In this document: positions 42,240-52,416 of the stretch, piece by piece | Numbering within the stretch: position 1 is the stretch's first letter | Layout: every line of letters begins with the position of its first letter | NCBI RefSeq assembly: GCF_002787055.1 | Contig: NZ_CP024808.1 | Coordinates: 1,633,208 to 1,697,207, forward strand | Origin: Candidatus Nitrosotenuis aquarius | Lineage (GTDB): Archaea; Thermoproteota; Nitrososphaeria; Nitrososphaerales; Nitrosopumilaceae | Reading direction: 5' to 3' | DNA length: 64,000 bases | Position numbers and translations under genes: made by a program | The notes under the pieces: model-generated | Databases searched by the model: none | The model's input: the letters and a program-made list of their open reading frames with translations, nothing else | What the model was told of the DNA's origin: nothing

Positions 42240-44510
42240 GTGGAAATAGAGACGACACCAAAGCTCGTAACTGCTGTCTATGAAAAACTAGAACAAAACA
42301 TTTCCAAATTTAGAAATGTTGTCAATCGCCCACTTACATTGTCTGAAAAAATTCTTGTAGGTCACTTGGCGGAATTTGATGGAAAAGAGCCAGAGCGAGG
42401 AAAGAGCTATGTCTTTTTGAAACCCGACAGAGTAGCACTGCAAGACGTTACGGGGCAAACCGTGATGCTGGAATTCATGCAGGCAGGACTAAAACAAGTC
42501 GCACTGCCAACCACAGTCCACTGTGATCATCTGATTCAGGCAAAGATCGGTGCAAAAGAAGACACCAAGCTTGCAATTTATGAAAATAATGAGGTTTACA
42601 CGTTCTTGGAATCTGCTGCCAAAAAATACGGCGCGGGATTCTGGAAGCCAGGCGCCGGCATCATACACCAAGTGGTGCTGGAAAACTATGCGTTTCCGGG
42701 AGGACTGATGATTGGGACCGACTCACACACGCCAAACGCAGGAGGCCTTGGAATGGTGGCAGTAGGGGTTGGCGGAATGGACGCAGCAGAAGTCATGGCG
42801 GGAATGCCTTGGGAGTTGCTATATCCAAAAAGAATAGGGGTATACCTTACGGGACAGATGAGTGGGTGGACTGCGCCAAAAGACATCATACTCTATGTTG
42901 CAGGCCAGCTAACCGTATCGGGTGGAACTAATGCAATTATCGAATATTTCGGCCCAGGTGCCAAGACAATAAGCTGCACTGGCAAGGCAACCATAACAAA
43001 CATGGGTGCAGAAATTGGTGCAACATGCTCTATTTTTGAATATGATGAAAAGATGGCTAACTATCTGCGAGCTACCGGCCGCGGACAGCTTGCAGAAATT
43101 GCAAATCAGCACAAGGATATACTAACAGAAGACGAAGATGTGGTGAAAAATCCTGGCAAATATTTTGACAAGGTAATAACAATTGATCTCTCAAAACTAG
43201 AGCCGCACATTGTTGGCCCACACACGCCTGACTTGGCAAGACCAATTTCCAAGCTGGCAGATGATGTCAAAAAGAACAATTATGTTGATGGCATTTCTGT
43301 TGCGTTAATTGGTAGCTGTACAAACTCATCATATGAGGACATGTCCCGTGCAGCGTCTGTTGCAAAGCAGGCAAAACAAAAAGGAATAAAATCAAAGATT
43401 CCATTATTAGTGACACCTGGCTCTGAGCAAGTCCGCGCAACAATAGAGCGCGACGGACAAATGCAAATGCTAGATGATATTGGCGCAACTGTACTGGCAA
43501 ACGCATGCGGTCCATGCATCGGCCAGTGGAGCAGACCTGAGCTCAAAAACGACAATCCAAATACTATAATCACTTCGTTTAACCGAAATTTCCCTGGACG
43601 CAACGATGGAAAACGAAACACAATGAATTTCATTGGAAGTCCTGAGCTGATAATTGCATTATCACTTGGCGGAAGACTATCGTTCAACCCAATTACTGAT
43701 GAGCTAACAGCACAAGACGGAACAAAATTCAAGCTGGCACCGCCAGAAATCGCACCAGATGTCCCAAAAGACGGGTTCAAGGCTGGAGTGGATGTTTATG
43801 TTGGACCGTCGCAAAACCCAGACTCCGTTAGTGTGATAATTGATCCGAGCAGCTCAAGACTGCAGAAACTAGAGCCATTTGCTCCGTGGGACGGCAAGGA
43901 CTATATCGACTTACCAATAATGGTCAAGGCAAAGGGCAAGTGCACAACTGATCACATTTCCCCCGCAGGAGCCTGGCTATCGTATCGGGGACACCTAGAC
44001 AAGCTGAGTGACAACCTGCTTTTGGGCGCAGTAAACGCATTTTCTGGCGAGGTGGGCAAGGGCAAAAACGCACTAGATAATACTATAGAGTCTTTTCCAA
44101 GCATTGCAAGAAAATACAAGGCTAAAGGCCTCAAGTGGGTAATAATCGGCGACACCAACTATGGGGAAGGAAGCAGTAGAGAACATGCGGCACTGACTCC
44201 GAGGTTTTTGGGATGTGGTGCAGTAATCGCAAAATCATTTGCAAGAATCCACGAGACAAACCTCAAAAAACAAGGACTGCTTGCATTGACATTTTCAAAT
44301 CCTACTGATTATGACAAAATTCAGGAAACAGACAGACTGAGTCTGGTGGACTTGGGCCAGCTAGAGCAGGGAAAACCAATACGATGCATAATTACACACG
44401 CAGACGGAAAGAAAGAAGAGATTTCCCTGTCGCACACATTCAACTCTTCGCAGATTGAATGGTTCAGACAGGGCTCCGCGCTAAACGTTTTACGAAATAA
44501 ATCAAGATAA
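42240..44510 (+). CDS. acn: Aconitate hydratase
   Basis: 756 residues, mitochondrial-type aconitase. [4Fe-4S] ligands are in SCTNSSYEDM and NACGPCIGQW; the swivel domain has GDTNYGEGSSREHAAL. It interconverts citrate and isocitrate in the TCA cycle. Start is a GTG at 42240; TTTATAAC at about 42209-42216 is the TATA box at leaderless distance. Confidence 0.96.
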   Translation: MEIETTPKLVTAVYEKLEQNISKFRNVVNRPLTLSEKILVGHLAEFDGKEPERGKSYVFLKPDRVALQDVTGQTVMLEFMQAGLKQVALPTTVHCDHLIQAKIGAKEDTKLAIYENNEVYTFLESAAKKYGAGFWKPGAGIIHQVVLENYAFPGGLMIGTDSHTPNAGGLGMVAVGVGGMDAAEVMAGMPWELLYPKRIGVYLTGQMSGWTAPKDIILYVAGQLTVSGGTNAIIEYFGPGAKTISCTGKATITNMGAEIGATCSIFEYDEKMANYLRATGRGQLAEIANQHKDILTEDEDVVKNPGKYFDKVITIDLSKLEPHIVGPHTPDLARPISKLADDVKKNNYVDGISVALIGSCTNSSYEDMSRAASVAKQAKQKGIKSKIPLLVTPGSEQVRATIERDGQMQMLDDIGATVLANACGPCIGQWSRPELKNDNPNTIITSFNRNFPGRNDGKRNTMNFIGSPELIIALSLGGRLSFNPITDELTAQDGTKFKLAPPEIAPDVPKDGFKAGVDVYVGPSQNPDSVSVIIDPSSSRLQKLEPFAPWDGKDYIDLPIMVKAKGKCTTDHISPAGAWLSYRGHLDKLSDNLLLGAVNAFSGEVGKGKNALDNTIESFPSIARKYKAKGLKWVIIGDTNYGEGSSREHAALTPRFLGCGAVIAKSFARIHETNLKKQGLLALTFSNPTDYDKIQETDRLSLVDLGQLEQGKPIRCIITHADGKKEEISLSHTFNSSQIEWFRQGSALNVLRNKSR

Positions 44511-44512
44511 CG

Positions 44513-44665
44513 TGGGGCCGACCGGAGTTGAACCGGCGATCTACAGGTCACTGCAGCTCCAAACTCACATCATCTTGTGAAATCAGTTTGGATTGTATTA
44601 CTTCTGGAGCCTCTAGCGATGACTTTGTCAATCATAGTCGCCTTGCCAGGCTGGGCTACGACCCC
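44513..44665 (-). tRNA. tRNA-Trp(CCA) with two introns
   Basis: Exons on the minus strand are 44665-44637, 44612-44604 and 44548-44513. They join to a 74-base tRNA: acceptor GGGGTCG/CGGCCCC, anticodon stem ACAGG/CCTGT, loop CTCCAGA (anticodon CCA), T arm GCCGG-TTCAACT-CCGGT. Intron 1 (44636-44613, 24 bases) splits the anticodon stem at 28/29: central helix GGCG/CGCU, bulges ACU and AGA, inner helix AUGA/UCAU. Intron 2 (44603-44549, 55 bases) is at 37/38 with a relaxed BHB (one C-C mismatch) and a long internal hairpin. Confidence 0.9.
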
Positions 44666-44752
44666 ACGAATTACACAAATCCAGACTTGGATTTATTCTA
44701 ACTGGTGCCGTCAAAAAATTAGATTTATTATAAATTCAAAAATTCACTGTGT

Positions 44753-45289
44753 ATGGCAAAGCCTATTCTCATCATTGGTGCGTCAATTCCCGTGATTTTT
44801 GCCATTTTGATTGCAATCCCGATGATTATGAATCCGCAGATTCCGTTTTCTGCGGCGAATGCTGACGATAAAATCAACATAGAACTGATAAAATATGATC
44901 TCAAAAAAATCTCACTTGGGGTAACTGACAGGCTTGCGCCCCAAAAATCCGAAATCCTGACCATATCTGATGATGGCGCGCTTAGGTATACTCTGACCGT
45001 ACCGGATGTTACGCCCGTGGAGAAAACCATGATCTTGCCAGAGGGGAACGTAACTAAGCTCACTGCACTGGTAAAAGAGACTGGCTTTATGCAATTGCCA
45101 ATTGACAACATTTCTGCAGACGAATCGCAAACCGAATTTACAAAATTCTCACTCAAAGTAACGCTAAACGGCAAAACAAAGCATATCCAGTGGGCAGAAC
45201 AAAATGCGACATCTACATTTGTTCCGCCTCTGATATCAAATGTGGAGCTAGAACTTGAAAAGCTCATAGATTACGCAAAACAGAATTGA
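44753..45289 (+). CDS. Membrane-anchored extracytoplasmic protein paired with NnrS-like gene
   Basis: 178 residues. One N-terminal helix (~5-27) anchors a soluble outside domain of alternating strands; no cysteine or metal cluster. No family recognised. The stop overlaps the TTG start of the next gene, so the pair is translationally coupled. Confidence 0.65.
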   Translation: MAKPILIIGASIPVIFAILIAIPMIMNPQIPFSAANADDKINIELIKYDLKKISLGVTDRLAPQKSEILTISDDGALRYTLTVPDVTPVEKTMILPEGNVTKLTALVKETGFMQLPIDNISADESQTEFTKFSLKVTLNGKTKHIQWAEQNATSTFVPPLISNVELELEKLIDYAKQN

Positions 45290-46518
45290 GCACAATCAAC
45301 TACACTCCTGTCAGCAAGCCGTTTTTGGTTACCGGTGTTATCTTGTCGTTTATTGGAACCGGAATTGGCTCTGTCTGGATGCTTGGCTTTTTTGGAATCG
45401 CAATGCCAGAACAGATAACGCCTATCTTTTCAGTGCACAGAATTTTCCAGCTAAACGGCTTTGTCACACTGATGATAATGGGAATTGGCTACATGATAAT
45501 ACCTAGAATGCGAAACGAGCTTACACCGTCTAACAAACTTGCCAAGATATCGTATCTCTTTGTTGTATTCTCAATAGCAGTTGACTTTGCTGGCAGTGTC
45601 ATGTCTGGCGATTATTCTGATGTTGCGACAATGCTGAGACTGATTGGCGTTTCTATTTTTGGAGGGCTGATGTTTTACACGCTGCGCATTCTGCCAAAAC
45701 TACTGCGGGAATCTGACTATTTTATTGCAATTTCGATTTCACTGCTTGTCGCATCTCAGGTAATGTCGCTATTTGATGTGCATCAAAATGTTCTAATTCA
45801 AAAACAAATGTGGCTGTTTTTCCCAATCTTGATGATATTTGCAATCCAATACAAGACCCTACCTTCATTTTTGGGCTTTATTCGGCCAAAAAGGAGGATA
45901 GTTGTAGTATCTGTTGGCTTGGCAATTGTCTCTGGCGCATTTGCGTTAGCATCTGGAATCTTTCCATCCATGATTCTCGATGTTGCATTTAACATATCTT
46001 TGATAGCAACAGTGTCGTGTTTCGTGTTGTCTTTGTATGTTTTTGGAGGGTTTGATGACACCGAGATTCTCAAGCTGATATCTGGTGAGAAAAAGAAAAG
46101 ATACCACACAATAATTCTACACTCAAGAATTGCATACGGATTTTTGCTTGCAGGGCTGCTTCTGGGCACAATTCATGCTATGCATCTGACGAACTTTGCG
46201 CTGTATGATCTGACAATACACTATATTGCAATCGGCTTTATTGGCATAACAATAATGCTGTATTTGCCGATTATGATTCCGCCAATACTTGAAAAATCAA
46301 TTAGGTTTTTGGACTTTAATCACATTCCATTGATCTTGATAATATCGGCAATTGCAATTAGAACAATTGGCGATGTGATTGTGAGTGCTGGGTCTTTTCC
46401 TCAGCCTTTTGTAATATTTGGGATATCGGGATTTGTAATACTTGCAGGAATGTTTTTGTTTGTGAGAATGATTCATCGCGCAATGAAAAACACCAACTCT
46501 GAATTGTCTATTGTGTGA
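45286..46518 (+). CDS. NnrS-like multi-pass membrane protein
   Basis: 410 residues with about 12 membrane helices. [20 protein letters not shown] near residue 47 and conserved histidines in later helices ([22 protein letters not shown]) resemble NnrS, a heme/copper membrane protein linked to nitric oxide stress; distant heme-copper oxidase subunit I homologues are the alternative. Starts at TTG 45286, overlapping the previous gene by 4 bases. NO handling is plausible in an ammonia oxidiser but unproven. Confidence 0.6.
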   Translation: MSTINYTPVSKPFLVTGVILSFIGTGIGSVWMLGFFGIAMPEQITPIFSVHRIFQLNGFVTLMIMGIGYMIIPRMRNELTPSNKLAKISYLFVVFSIAVDFAGSVMSGDYSDVATMLRLIGVSIFGGLMFYTLRILPKLLRESDYFIAISISLLVASQVMSLFDVHQNVLIQKQMWLFFPILMIFAIQYKTLPSFLGFIRPKRRIVVVSVGLAIVSGAFALASGIFPSMILDVAFNISLIATVSCFVLSLYVFGGFDDTEILKLISGEKKKRYHTIILHSRIAYGFLLAGLLLGTIHAMHLTNFALYDLTIHYIAIGFIGITIMLYLPIMIPPILEKSIRFLDFNHIPLILIISAIAIRTIGDVIVSAGSFPQPFVIFGISGFVILAGMFLFVRMIHRAMKNTNSELSIV

Positions 46519-46573
46519 TTTTTGGGTCGATTGTGTCGCGTATTATAAATATGCAAATTCAACCATTTCCTCT

Positions 46574-47542
46574 ATGATTCCACTTTCCGGCGACCTACCT
46601 AGCGCAAAGGGAAAAGTAAGTGAGCGAGTAGGTGCGTTTTCTACGGTACGCGGAACATCCACACTCAAGCGCGGATTTGCTCACATGCTAAAAAATGGTG
46701 TAGTCATGGATGTCACAACAGTAGAGCAGGCCCAAATAGCAGAAGAAGCAGGAGCCGTCTCTGTAATGGTTTTAGACAAATTACCATCCGATGTGCGAAA
46801 GGCAGGTGGAGTTGCAAGAACTGCAAGCATACGAGTAATTGAGGAAATAATGGATGCAGTAACAATTCCTGTCATGGCAAAGTGTAGAATAGGCCATGTC
46901 TATGAGGCTCGCGTACTAGAAGAGACAAACGTGGACATGATTGATGAATCCGAAGTCCTAACCCCAGCAGACGAAACCCATCATATCTGGAAATGGGACT
47001 TTACAACTCCATTTGTCAATGGTGCAAGATCTCTTGCAGAAGCATTGCGAAGAATAGAGGAAGGTGCTGCAATGATTAGGACCAAAGGTGAGCCGGGAAC
47101 TGGAAATGTTGCAGAAGCAGTAACACACATCAAAAAAGTAAATGATGAATTACGATTAATTAAATCAGTTTATGATTCTGGGGATCACCAGGACTTGGTC
47201 AGAATTGCAAGAGAATTCAAAGTATCATATGATCTGGTGGAGCAAACTGCTAGAGTTGGCAGATTACCTGTTGTGAATTTTGCGGCAGGCGGAATTGCAA
47301 CACCAGCAGATGCGGCATATTTGATGTCACTTGGATGCGATGGAATCTTTGTTGGCTCTGGCATATTCAAGGCAGAGGATGCCAAAGAACGAGCGCGAGC
47401 AATCGTATTGGCTACTACATTCTGGGAAGATGCGGACAAGGTCAAAGAAGCCCAGAGAATGATAGATGAGCGACAATCAATGCTAGGCCTTGATGTAAAG
47501 AATTTGGAACTACGAATGCAAGAACGTGGTAGCACGGCATGA
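46574..47542 (+). CDS. pdxS: Pyridoxal 5'-phosphate synthase, PdxS subunit
   Basis: 322 residues from the ATG at 46574, which lies 27 bases behind TTATAAATA (46543-46551). Upstream in-frame codons are therefore not translated. Motifs: [26 protein letters not shown] (catalytic Lys region), [12 protein letters not shown] (phosphate loop). Builds PLP from ribose-5-P, G3P and ammonia supplied by PdxT. Overlaps pdxT by 4 bases. Confidence 0.97.
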   Translation: MIPLSGDLPSAKGKVSERVGAFSTVRGTSTLKRGFAHMLKNGVVMDVTTVEQAQIAEEAGAVSVMVLDKLPSDVRKAGGVARTASIRVIEEIMDAVTIPVMAKCRIGHVYEARVLEETNVDMIDESEVLTPADETHHIWKWDFTTPFVNGARSLAEALRRIEEGAAMIRTKGEPGTGNVAEAVTHIKKVNDELRLIKSVYDSGDHQDLVRIAREFKVSYDLVEQTARVGRLPVVNFAAGGIATPADAAYLMSLGCDGIFVGSGIFKAEDAKERARAIVLATTFWEDADKVKEAQRMIDERQSMLGLDVKNLELRMQERGSTA

Positions 47543-48231
47543 GCGTAAACATTGGCGTTTTAGGAATGCAAGGAGATGTTGCAGAAAACATTGCTGCAAC
47601 TCGTGCAGCCCTTGGACGAGCAGGAATCAAAGGTATTGTGCGACAAGTAAAGACACCATCGGAGATTTCAAAACTGGACGCATTGATCTTGCCAGGGGGC
47701 GAGAGCACCATGATGGGCCAAATGTCTCTGGTCAATGGTGCAATCAAGACAATCAAGGACAAAATCCAAAAAGGAATGCCTGTCTTTGGAATATGCGCAG
47801 GCCTGATTTTGCTTTCAAAAAATGCCAAGGACAGAGTTGTTGGCAAAATGGACCAGCCATTATTGGAATTATTAGATGTGCGAGTGGAGAGAAACTCGTT
47901 TGGACGACAACGCGACTCATTTGAGGCGGAAATATCTGCACAACCAATAGGAATTCCAAAATCCCGCGGTGTGTTTATTCGCGCCCCATCAATTGAAGGA
48001 ATTGGCAAGGACGTTCAGACAATATCAAAATTCAATGAAAAAGTGGTTGCAGTAAAACAAGGAAACATCTTGGGCGTTGCATTTCATCCGGAGCTGACCG
48101 GCGATGTTTCATGGCATCGATACTTTGTATCGATGATAAAACCGCAAATCAAGAGCAACCAAAAACCACAAAATCAAAAACCAAAACAGCAAAACAACTC
48201 AAAGCCTAAACCACAAAACAACAAAAAATAA
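47539..48231 (+). CDS. pdxT: Pyridoxal 5'-phosphate synthase, PdxT glutaminase subunit
   Basis: 230 residues. Class I amidotransferase motifs: [16 protein letters not shown] (nucleophile Cys near 80) and FHPELTGD with the catalytic His. The last ~30 residues are an unusual tail made almost only of K, P, Q and N, absent from typical PdxT (~190-200 residues). Translationally coupled to pdxS. Confidence 0.96.
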   Translation: MSVNIGVLGMQGDVAENIAATRAALGRAGIKGIVRQVKTPSEISKLDALILPGGESTMMGQMSLVNGAIKTIKDKIQKGMPVFGICAGLILLSKNAKDRVVGKMDQPLLELLDVRVERNSFGRQRDSFEAEISAQPIGIPKSRGVFIRAPSIEGIGKDVQTISKFNEKVVAVKQGNILGVAFHPELTGDVSWHRYFVSMIKPQIKSNQKPQNQKPKQQNNSKPKPQNNKK

Positions 48232-48270
48232 TCTCATCGATAATATTGTTCTGGATTTTGTAGTGTATCA

Positions 48271-48837
48271 TTGGATGATCAGCTGTTACAAATAAGAAGA
48301 GCATTTGGAGTTCTCTTTGTTTTGGTGTCAGTTGCAGTATCTGTCGCATCTACACTTAGCCTGATGATTTCACTGCAGAACTATCCCATGTTTTGGTATA
48401 TTATAGTGTGGATTGCCTCATTTGGCATTCCTTTTGGTGCGTATTTTGCAAAATCTCGGGCAAAACTGATGAGGATTCGACAGAGAATGAAAAACAGCGT
48501 CAGCTGGCCTACTCCAGTCAAGGCAGTAAACGGCCTATGCTGGGCTTTGCCATTTGCGTTAATTGCAGCGTTTCCATCAATGATTCAATATTTGATATTG
48601 TTTGGTATTGGCCTTGGCAATCTTTCTACGTACATTTTCATGCGACGATTTAGTGGATTGGCAAACAACGAGCAACTGATGGTAGGTGCTGTATCGCTGG
48701 CATTTGTTGCAGTTGCAGTGCAAATTGATAATACGATATTTTTGGATAATCAGCCATTTGCGGTGTTTTTGTCTAGGATACTAATTGCAATATCATATGC
48801 ACTGGGTGGAATTTTTGCATTGTTGTCTAGGAAATAA
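48271..48837 (+). CDS. Multi-pass membrane protein, unknown function
   Basis: 188 residues with five to six membrane helices and a basic loop (KSRAKLMRIRQRMKN). Starts at TTG 48271 with a TATA-like TAATATTG about 27 bases before. No family recognised. Confidence 0.65.
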   Translation: MDDQLLQIRRAFGVLFVLVSVAVSVASTLSLMISLQNYPMFWYIIVWIASFGIPFGAYFAKSRAKLMRIRQRMKNSVSWPTPVKAVNGLCWALPFALIAAFPSMIQYLILFGIGLGNLSTYIFMRRFSGLANNEQLMVGAVSLAFVAVAVQIDNTIFLDNQPFAVFLSRILIAISYALGGIFALLSRK

Positions 48838-48864
48838 CTGTAAAACAAATAATGTCTGAAAACT

Positions 48865-51180
48865 CTACTGAATTCTATGCATTGGAATCAAATCCTTTGC
48901 AAACTGTTTGAGTGATTCTGGGATTTCTATCGTTATGGTGTCCTTGAGTGACAACCCTTTTGATTTCTTTTCATTCCAAACTTTGGAATTGAATTCTTCA
49001 ATTTCCTTTGTGTACTGACTCATGTCTACAAAGCCTTCTGAATTTGGGCGTTTTTGTTTGTGGATTGTTTCTTTAGAGTATAGTTCCTGCCAGAGATGAT
49101 CCGTGATAAATGGCGAAATTGGCGCAAGCAAGAGCAGTATTGTGGATAAAACCTTGTGCAAGGTGTAGATTGCAGCGTTTTTCTCTGCCTCTGTAAAGCC
49201 TTCTCCATATGCACGCGCCTTTACCATCTCAATATAGTGGGCTGCAAACAAATTCCAGGTGAACTCGCGAATTGATATTGCAGGCACAAAAAAGTTGTAT
49301 TCAGAGTATCCTTTTTGGCATTCTGCAATGACTCGGTCCAATTCTGATAGGATCCACTTGTCAGTTGCAGTTGGCTCTGCATTTTCTATTATACTATAAC
49401 TGGAAATGAATCGAGATACATTCCAAAGCTTGGATAGGAACTTCTTTGTCGCCTCTATTTTTTGCTCAGAGCACCTAAAGTCGTAACCATGGTTGATCTC
49501 TGATGCACTCCAGAATCGAAAAGTATCTGCTCCAAATTTCTCAATTATTGGTAGTGGATCCACTGCATTGCCCTTACTCTTTGACATTTTCATTCCCTTC
49601 TCGTCTAGGCCGTATCCCATTATCCAAGCTTCAGACCATGGACTGGAGCCAGTCAGCTGCTCGCATCGCAGTATGGTATAGTACAGCCAGGTTCGAACAA
49701 TGTCTTTAGCCTGTGGTCGTAGAGTCGCTGGATAGGTCTTTTTGAAAAATTCTGAATCCTTGTTGTACTTTGAGATGAATAATGGTGAGACTGACGAGTC
49801 CATCCAAGTATCAAATGTTCTTGTCTCTCCAACAAACTCACTTGCTCCGCATTTTGTGCACTTGTCAAATGGTGCAGGATCCACCCATGGTTTGTAGTAT
49901 TTTCCAGGAGTTGGAACATGTGGCTCTGAGCAAGCCTTGCAGTACCAGATTGGGATCTCTGTTCCATAGTATCGTCTTCTGGATATAGGCCAGTCAATTG
50001 AAATCGAATCCAACCAATTCATCAGGATTTGCTTGTGCATATCTGGATAGAATTTGATTTTCTGTCCGATTTCGCGAATTTTTTCTATAACATCAATCTG
50101 CTTTACGTAATATTCCTCCATGGGTATGATTTCAATTGGGATTTTGCTGCGCTCAGAAACAGGAGTTCTATGCGTAATTTCCTCAATTTTCTCAACTAGT
50201 CCAGCATTTTGTAGGTCTTCGACTATCTGGTTTCTTGCCTGCTTGACTTTGAGGCCTGCATATTTTCCGGCAGACTCTGTCATCAAGCCGTTCATCCCAA
50301 TTGCAACAATTTCTTCTAGCTTCATTTCTCGAAATAGAGCAACATCGTTTTGATCACCATACGAGCAGACCATTACTGCACCGGAACCAAACTCCATCTG
50401 TGCGGAATGATGTGTATTGATAGTGACCTCTCTGTTAATCACTGGAACAATGATTTGTTTTCCAATGACATCTTGGTATCTTGAATCGTCTGGATTTACT
50501 ATTACGGTCTGACATGCGCAGAGCAATTCTGGTCTGGTACTAGCTATGATGATTTCTCTATCTGAATCCTTGATTTTGAATTTCATGTAAACTAGCTTGG
50601 TTGGAATGTCTTGGTATTGGATCTCTGCATCGGCAATTGTGGTGCCAGAAACCCAGTCGTAGTTGTTTGGGCGAGTCGCCTTGTAGATTGTTCCGCGCTT
50701 CCATAATTCAATAAAGGTGGATTGTGTCAGGATTCTGTATTCTTCAGAGTCTGTTCTGTAATAGTTTGCAAAATTGCCAGAGAGTCCTAGGCTTTTCATT
50801 ATCTGTAACATTTCTGCTTCTAGGTCGTCCAGAGAACTCTTGCACAACTCCAAGAACTTGCTTCGCTCCGTTTCCTGCATCCTGATGTTGTGCTTTTTTT
50901 CTGTGTATAGTTCTACTGGCAGTCCATTTCGGTCTATACCAATTGGAAAATACACATGATTGCCGTTCATTCGTGCAGTTCTAGCTATCATGTCTATCTG
51001 GGAATAGTGAGCTGCCGCTCCAATGTGCCAAGGCCTACCGGACGGATATGGAGGGGGTGTGTCTATGACAAAATTCTTGTTTTCAGGCACAAAATCGTAC
51101 AGGCCAGAGTCTACCCACTGTTTTAGGATCTTTGCTTCAAGCTCTGGATTCCATGCGGTCTCTTTGATCTTTGGTTCCAT
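48865..51180 (-). CDS. valS: Valyl-tRNA synthetase
   Basis: 771 residues, class Ia. The HIGH-type motif is in DTPPPYPSGRPWHIGAA, the editing domain lies at ~160-340 (RPNNYDWVSGTTIADAEIQ before it), and KMSKSKGN is near 540. Somewhat short for ValRS because the C-terminal part is compact. IleRS is the alternative, but the PPPYPSG-type entry favours ValRS. Followed after 2 bases by the PTPS-like gene on the same strand upstream. Confidence 0.93.
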   Translation of the reverse strand: MEPKIKETAWNPELEAKILKQWVDSGLYDFVPENKNFVIDTPPPYPSGRPWHIGAAAHYSQIDMIARTARMNGNHVYFPIGIDRNGLPVELYTEKKHNIRMQETERSKFLELCKSSLDDLEAEMLQIMKSLGLSGNFANYYRTDSEEYRILTQSTFIELWKRGTIYKATRPNNYDWVSGTTIADAEIQYQDIPTKLVYMKFKIKDSDREIIIASTRPELLCACQTVIVNPDDSRYQDVIGKQIIVPVINREVTINTHHSAQMEFGSGAVMVCSYGDQNDVALFREMKLEEIVAIGMNGLMTESAGKYAGLKVKQARNQIVEDLQNAGLVEKIEEITHRTPVSERSKIPIEIIPMEEYYVKQIDVIEKIREIGQKIKFYPDMHKQILMNWLDSISIDWPISRRRYYGTEIPIWYCKACSEPHVPTPGKYYKPWVDPAPFDKCTKCGASEFVGETRTFDTWMDSSVSPLFISKYNKDSEFFKKTYPATLRPQAKDIVRTWLYYTILRCEQLTGSSPWSEAWIMGYGLDEKGMKMSKSKGNAVDPLPIIEKFGADTFRFWSASEINHGYDFRCSEQKIEATKKFLSKLWNVSRFISSYSIIENAEPTATDKWILSELDRVIAECQKGYSEYNFFVPAISIREFTWNLFAAHYIEMVKARAYGEGFTEAEKNAAIYTLHKVLSTILLLLAPISPFITDHLWQELYSKETIHKQKRPNSEGFVDMSQYTKEIEEFNSKVWNEKKSKGLSLKDTITIEIPESLKQFAKDLIPMHRIQ

Positions 51181-51182
51181 GC

Positions 51183-52010
51183 CTAATACTTGGAAATCTT
51201 GGAAATCAGGTGTGCGCCTTTGTTGTATCCTTCGTAAATGTATACGCCTACGGCTTCAATGTTCTTTGGTAGCTTGGGCACTAGGAGCTTGATTATCTCA
51301 GTAGAGAGATTTTCCACTGTAGCTTCGCCTTCTAGGAGAAATGTGGTATTTTTTGGTACTTGCATGTCAAACATTCCCTTTGGTCCCTCAAATGATATTC
51401 TATAATGTGATTGATCTTCTGTTCTGAGGTATTTTCTGTTTATGAAGAACTTATGATCCAAAATTCCGATTACTTCTTTGATGATTTTTTTTGCCTCACC
51501 AAAATCAATTAGCAAATTGTTTTTCATATCACCTACTAACTCCACTAGAACAGTGGATGTGTGGCCGTGCAGAATGGAGCATTTTTCAACTAGTGGTAAA
51601 ATATGCGCATAGTCAAATGCAAACGATGGGTCCTCAATGAAGATAGAGCCGGATTGGGCGTCCTTGGTGTCGTAAAACACAATCTCTTCTAGCTCTTTGA
51701 GCTTTGCAGCAAACTGTGGATGGCCTATTGCCATGATGGTGTGGTTGTCTGATTTTATCTCCTTGTATTTTGCAATGTCTGACTCTGAATCAATTACCTC
51801 GATTAGCTTGCCGTCGCTTGTTTTGAAATCAACCAGTACTGTTTTTCCGCTTGACAGTGTCAACTTGTGCTGGTATTCGTATGATGTTCCCAAAAACGAG
51901 AGCATCTGTGCGATGGATAATTCCGTTCTTGATTTTAACAGAGTACCGTTTTTGTCAATGTATCTAAAATCCGAATCTAGTATGGTGGAATTGGTCAGTG
52001 TCATTTGCAA
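51183..52010 (-). CDS. Fusion: nuclease-like domain + 6-pyruvoyl-tetrahydropterin synthase/QueD-like domain
   Basis: 275 residues. Residues ~125-275 are a PTPS/QueD fold: zinc ligands in FDYAHILP and CSILHGH (with the catalytic-position Cys), and LDHKFFINRKYL. Residues ~1-115 look like a PD-(D/E)XK core (SRTELSIAQML, VLVDFKTSDGKLIEVID), but the catalytic Lys position reads Ile, so it is probably inactive or a binding domain. Pterin or 7-deazaguanine chemistry is likely; which one is not decided. Upstream lies the pterin dehydratase gene. Confidence 0.75.
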   Translation of the reverse strand: MQMTLTNSTILDSDFRYIDKNGTLLKSRTELSIAQMLSFLGTSYEYQHKLTLSSGKTVLVDFKTSDGKLIEVIDSESDIAKYKEIKSDNHTIMAIGHPQFAAKLKELEEIVFYDTKDAQSGSIFIEDPSFAFDYAHILPLVEKCSILHGHTSTVLVELVGDMKNNLLIDFGEAKKIIKEVIGILDHKFFINRKYLRTEDQSHYRISFEGPKGMFDMQVPKNTTFLLEGEATVENLSTEIIKLLVPKLPKNIEAVGVYIYEGYNKGAHLISKISKY

Positions 52011-52054
52011 AATGCCTCTGTTTTGTGCCTATATATTCAATAGAGCTGCTGAGC

Positions 52055-52339
52055 CTAGATTGCAGACTCGATGAACTTGGCAAGCTCAACATCGTTTTGT
52101 GTAATGCCGCCAGCGTCGTGAGTCATTAGGTCTATTGTGATTCTGTTATACACATTGAACCATTCTGGATGGTGATTCATCTTTTCTGCATGCAAGGCGA
52201 CTTTGGTCATAAACGAAAATGCTTCGACAAAATCAGAAAATGCAAAGTCTTTGTGCAGTTTGCCGTTTTTTACTGCCCAACCGCTTAATGATTTTAGTTC
52301 GTTTTTGATTTGCTCATCAGATAGTGACATTGGTCTCAT
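52055..52339 (-). CDS. Pterin-4a-carbinolamine dehydratase
   Basis: About 94 residues from the ATG at 52339 (52330 also possible). [33 protein letters not shown] and [10 protein letters not shown] are the DCoH/PhhB motifs with the active-site HH(P)EW. Dehydrates 4a-hydroxy-tetrahydropterins. Same strand as and adjacent to the PTPS-like gene, suggesting a small pterin module. Confidence 0.95.
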   Translation of the reverse strand: MRPMSLSDEQIKNELKSLSGWAVKNGKLHKDFAFSDFVEAFSFMTKVALHAEKMNHHPEWFNVYNRITIDLMTHDAGGITQNDVELAKFIESAI

Positions 52340-52416
52340 TATACTGTGGTATAACAATTGGATAATAGTCTTTACCAAACAGTAACTTCTTTGTATGGGG
52401 GTATAATTGCAAAAAC

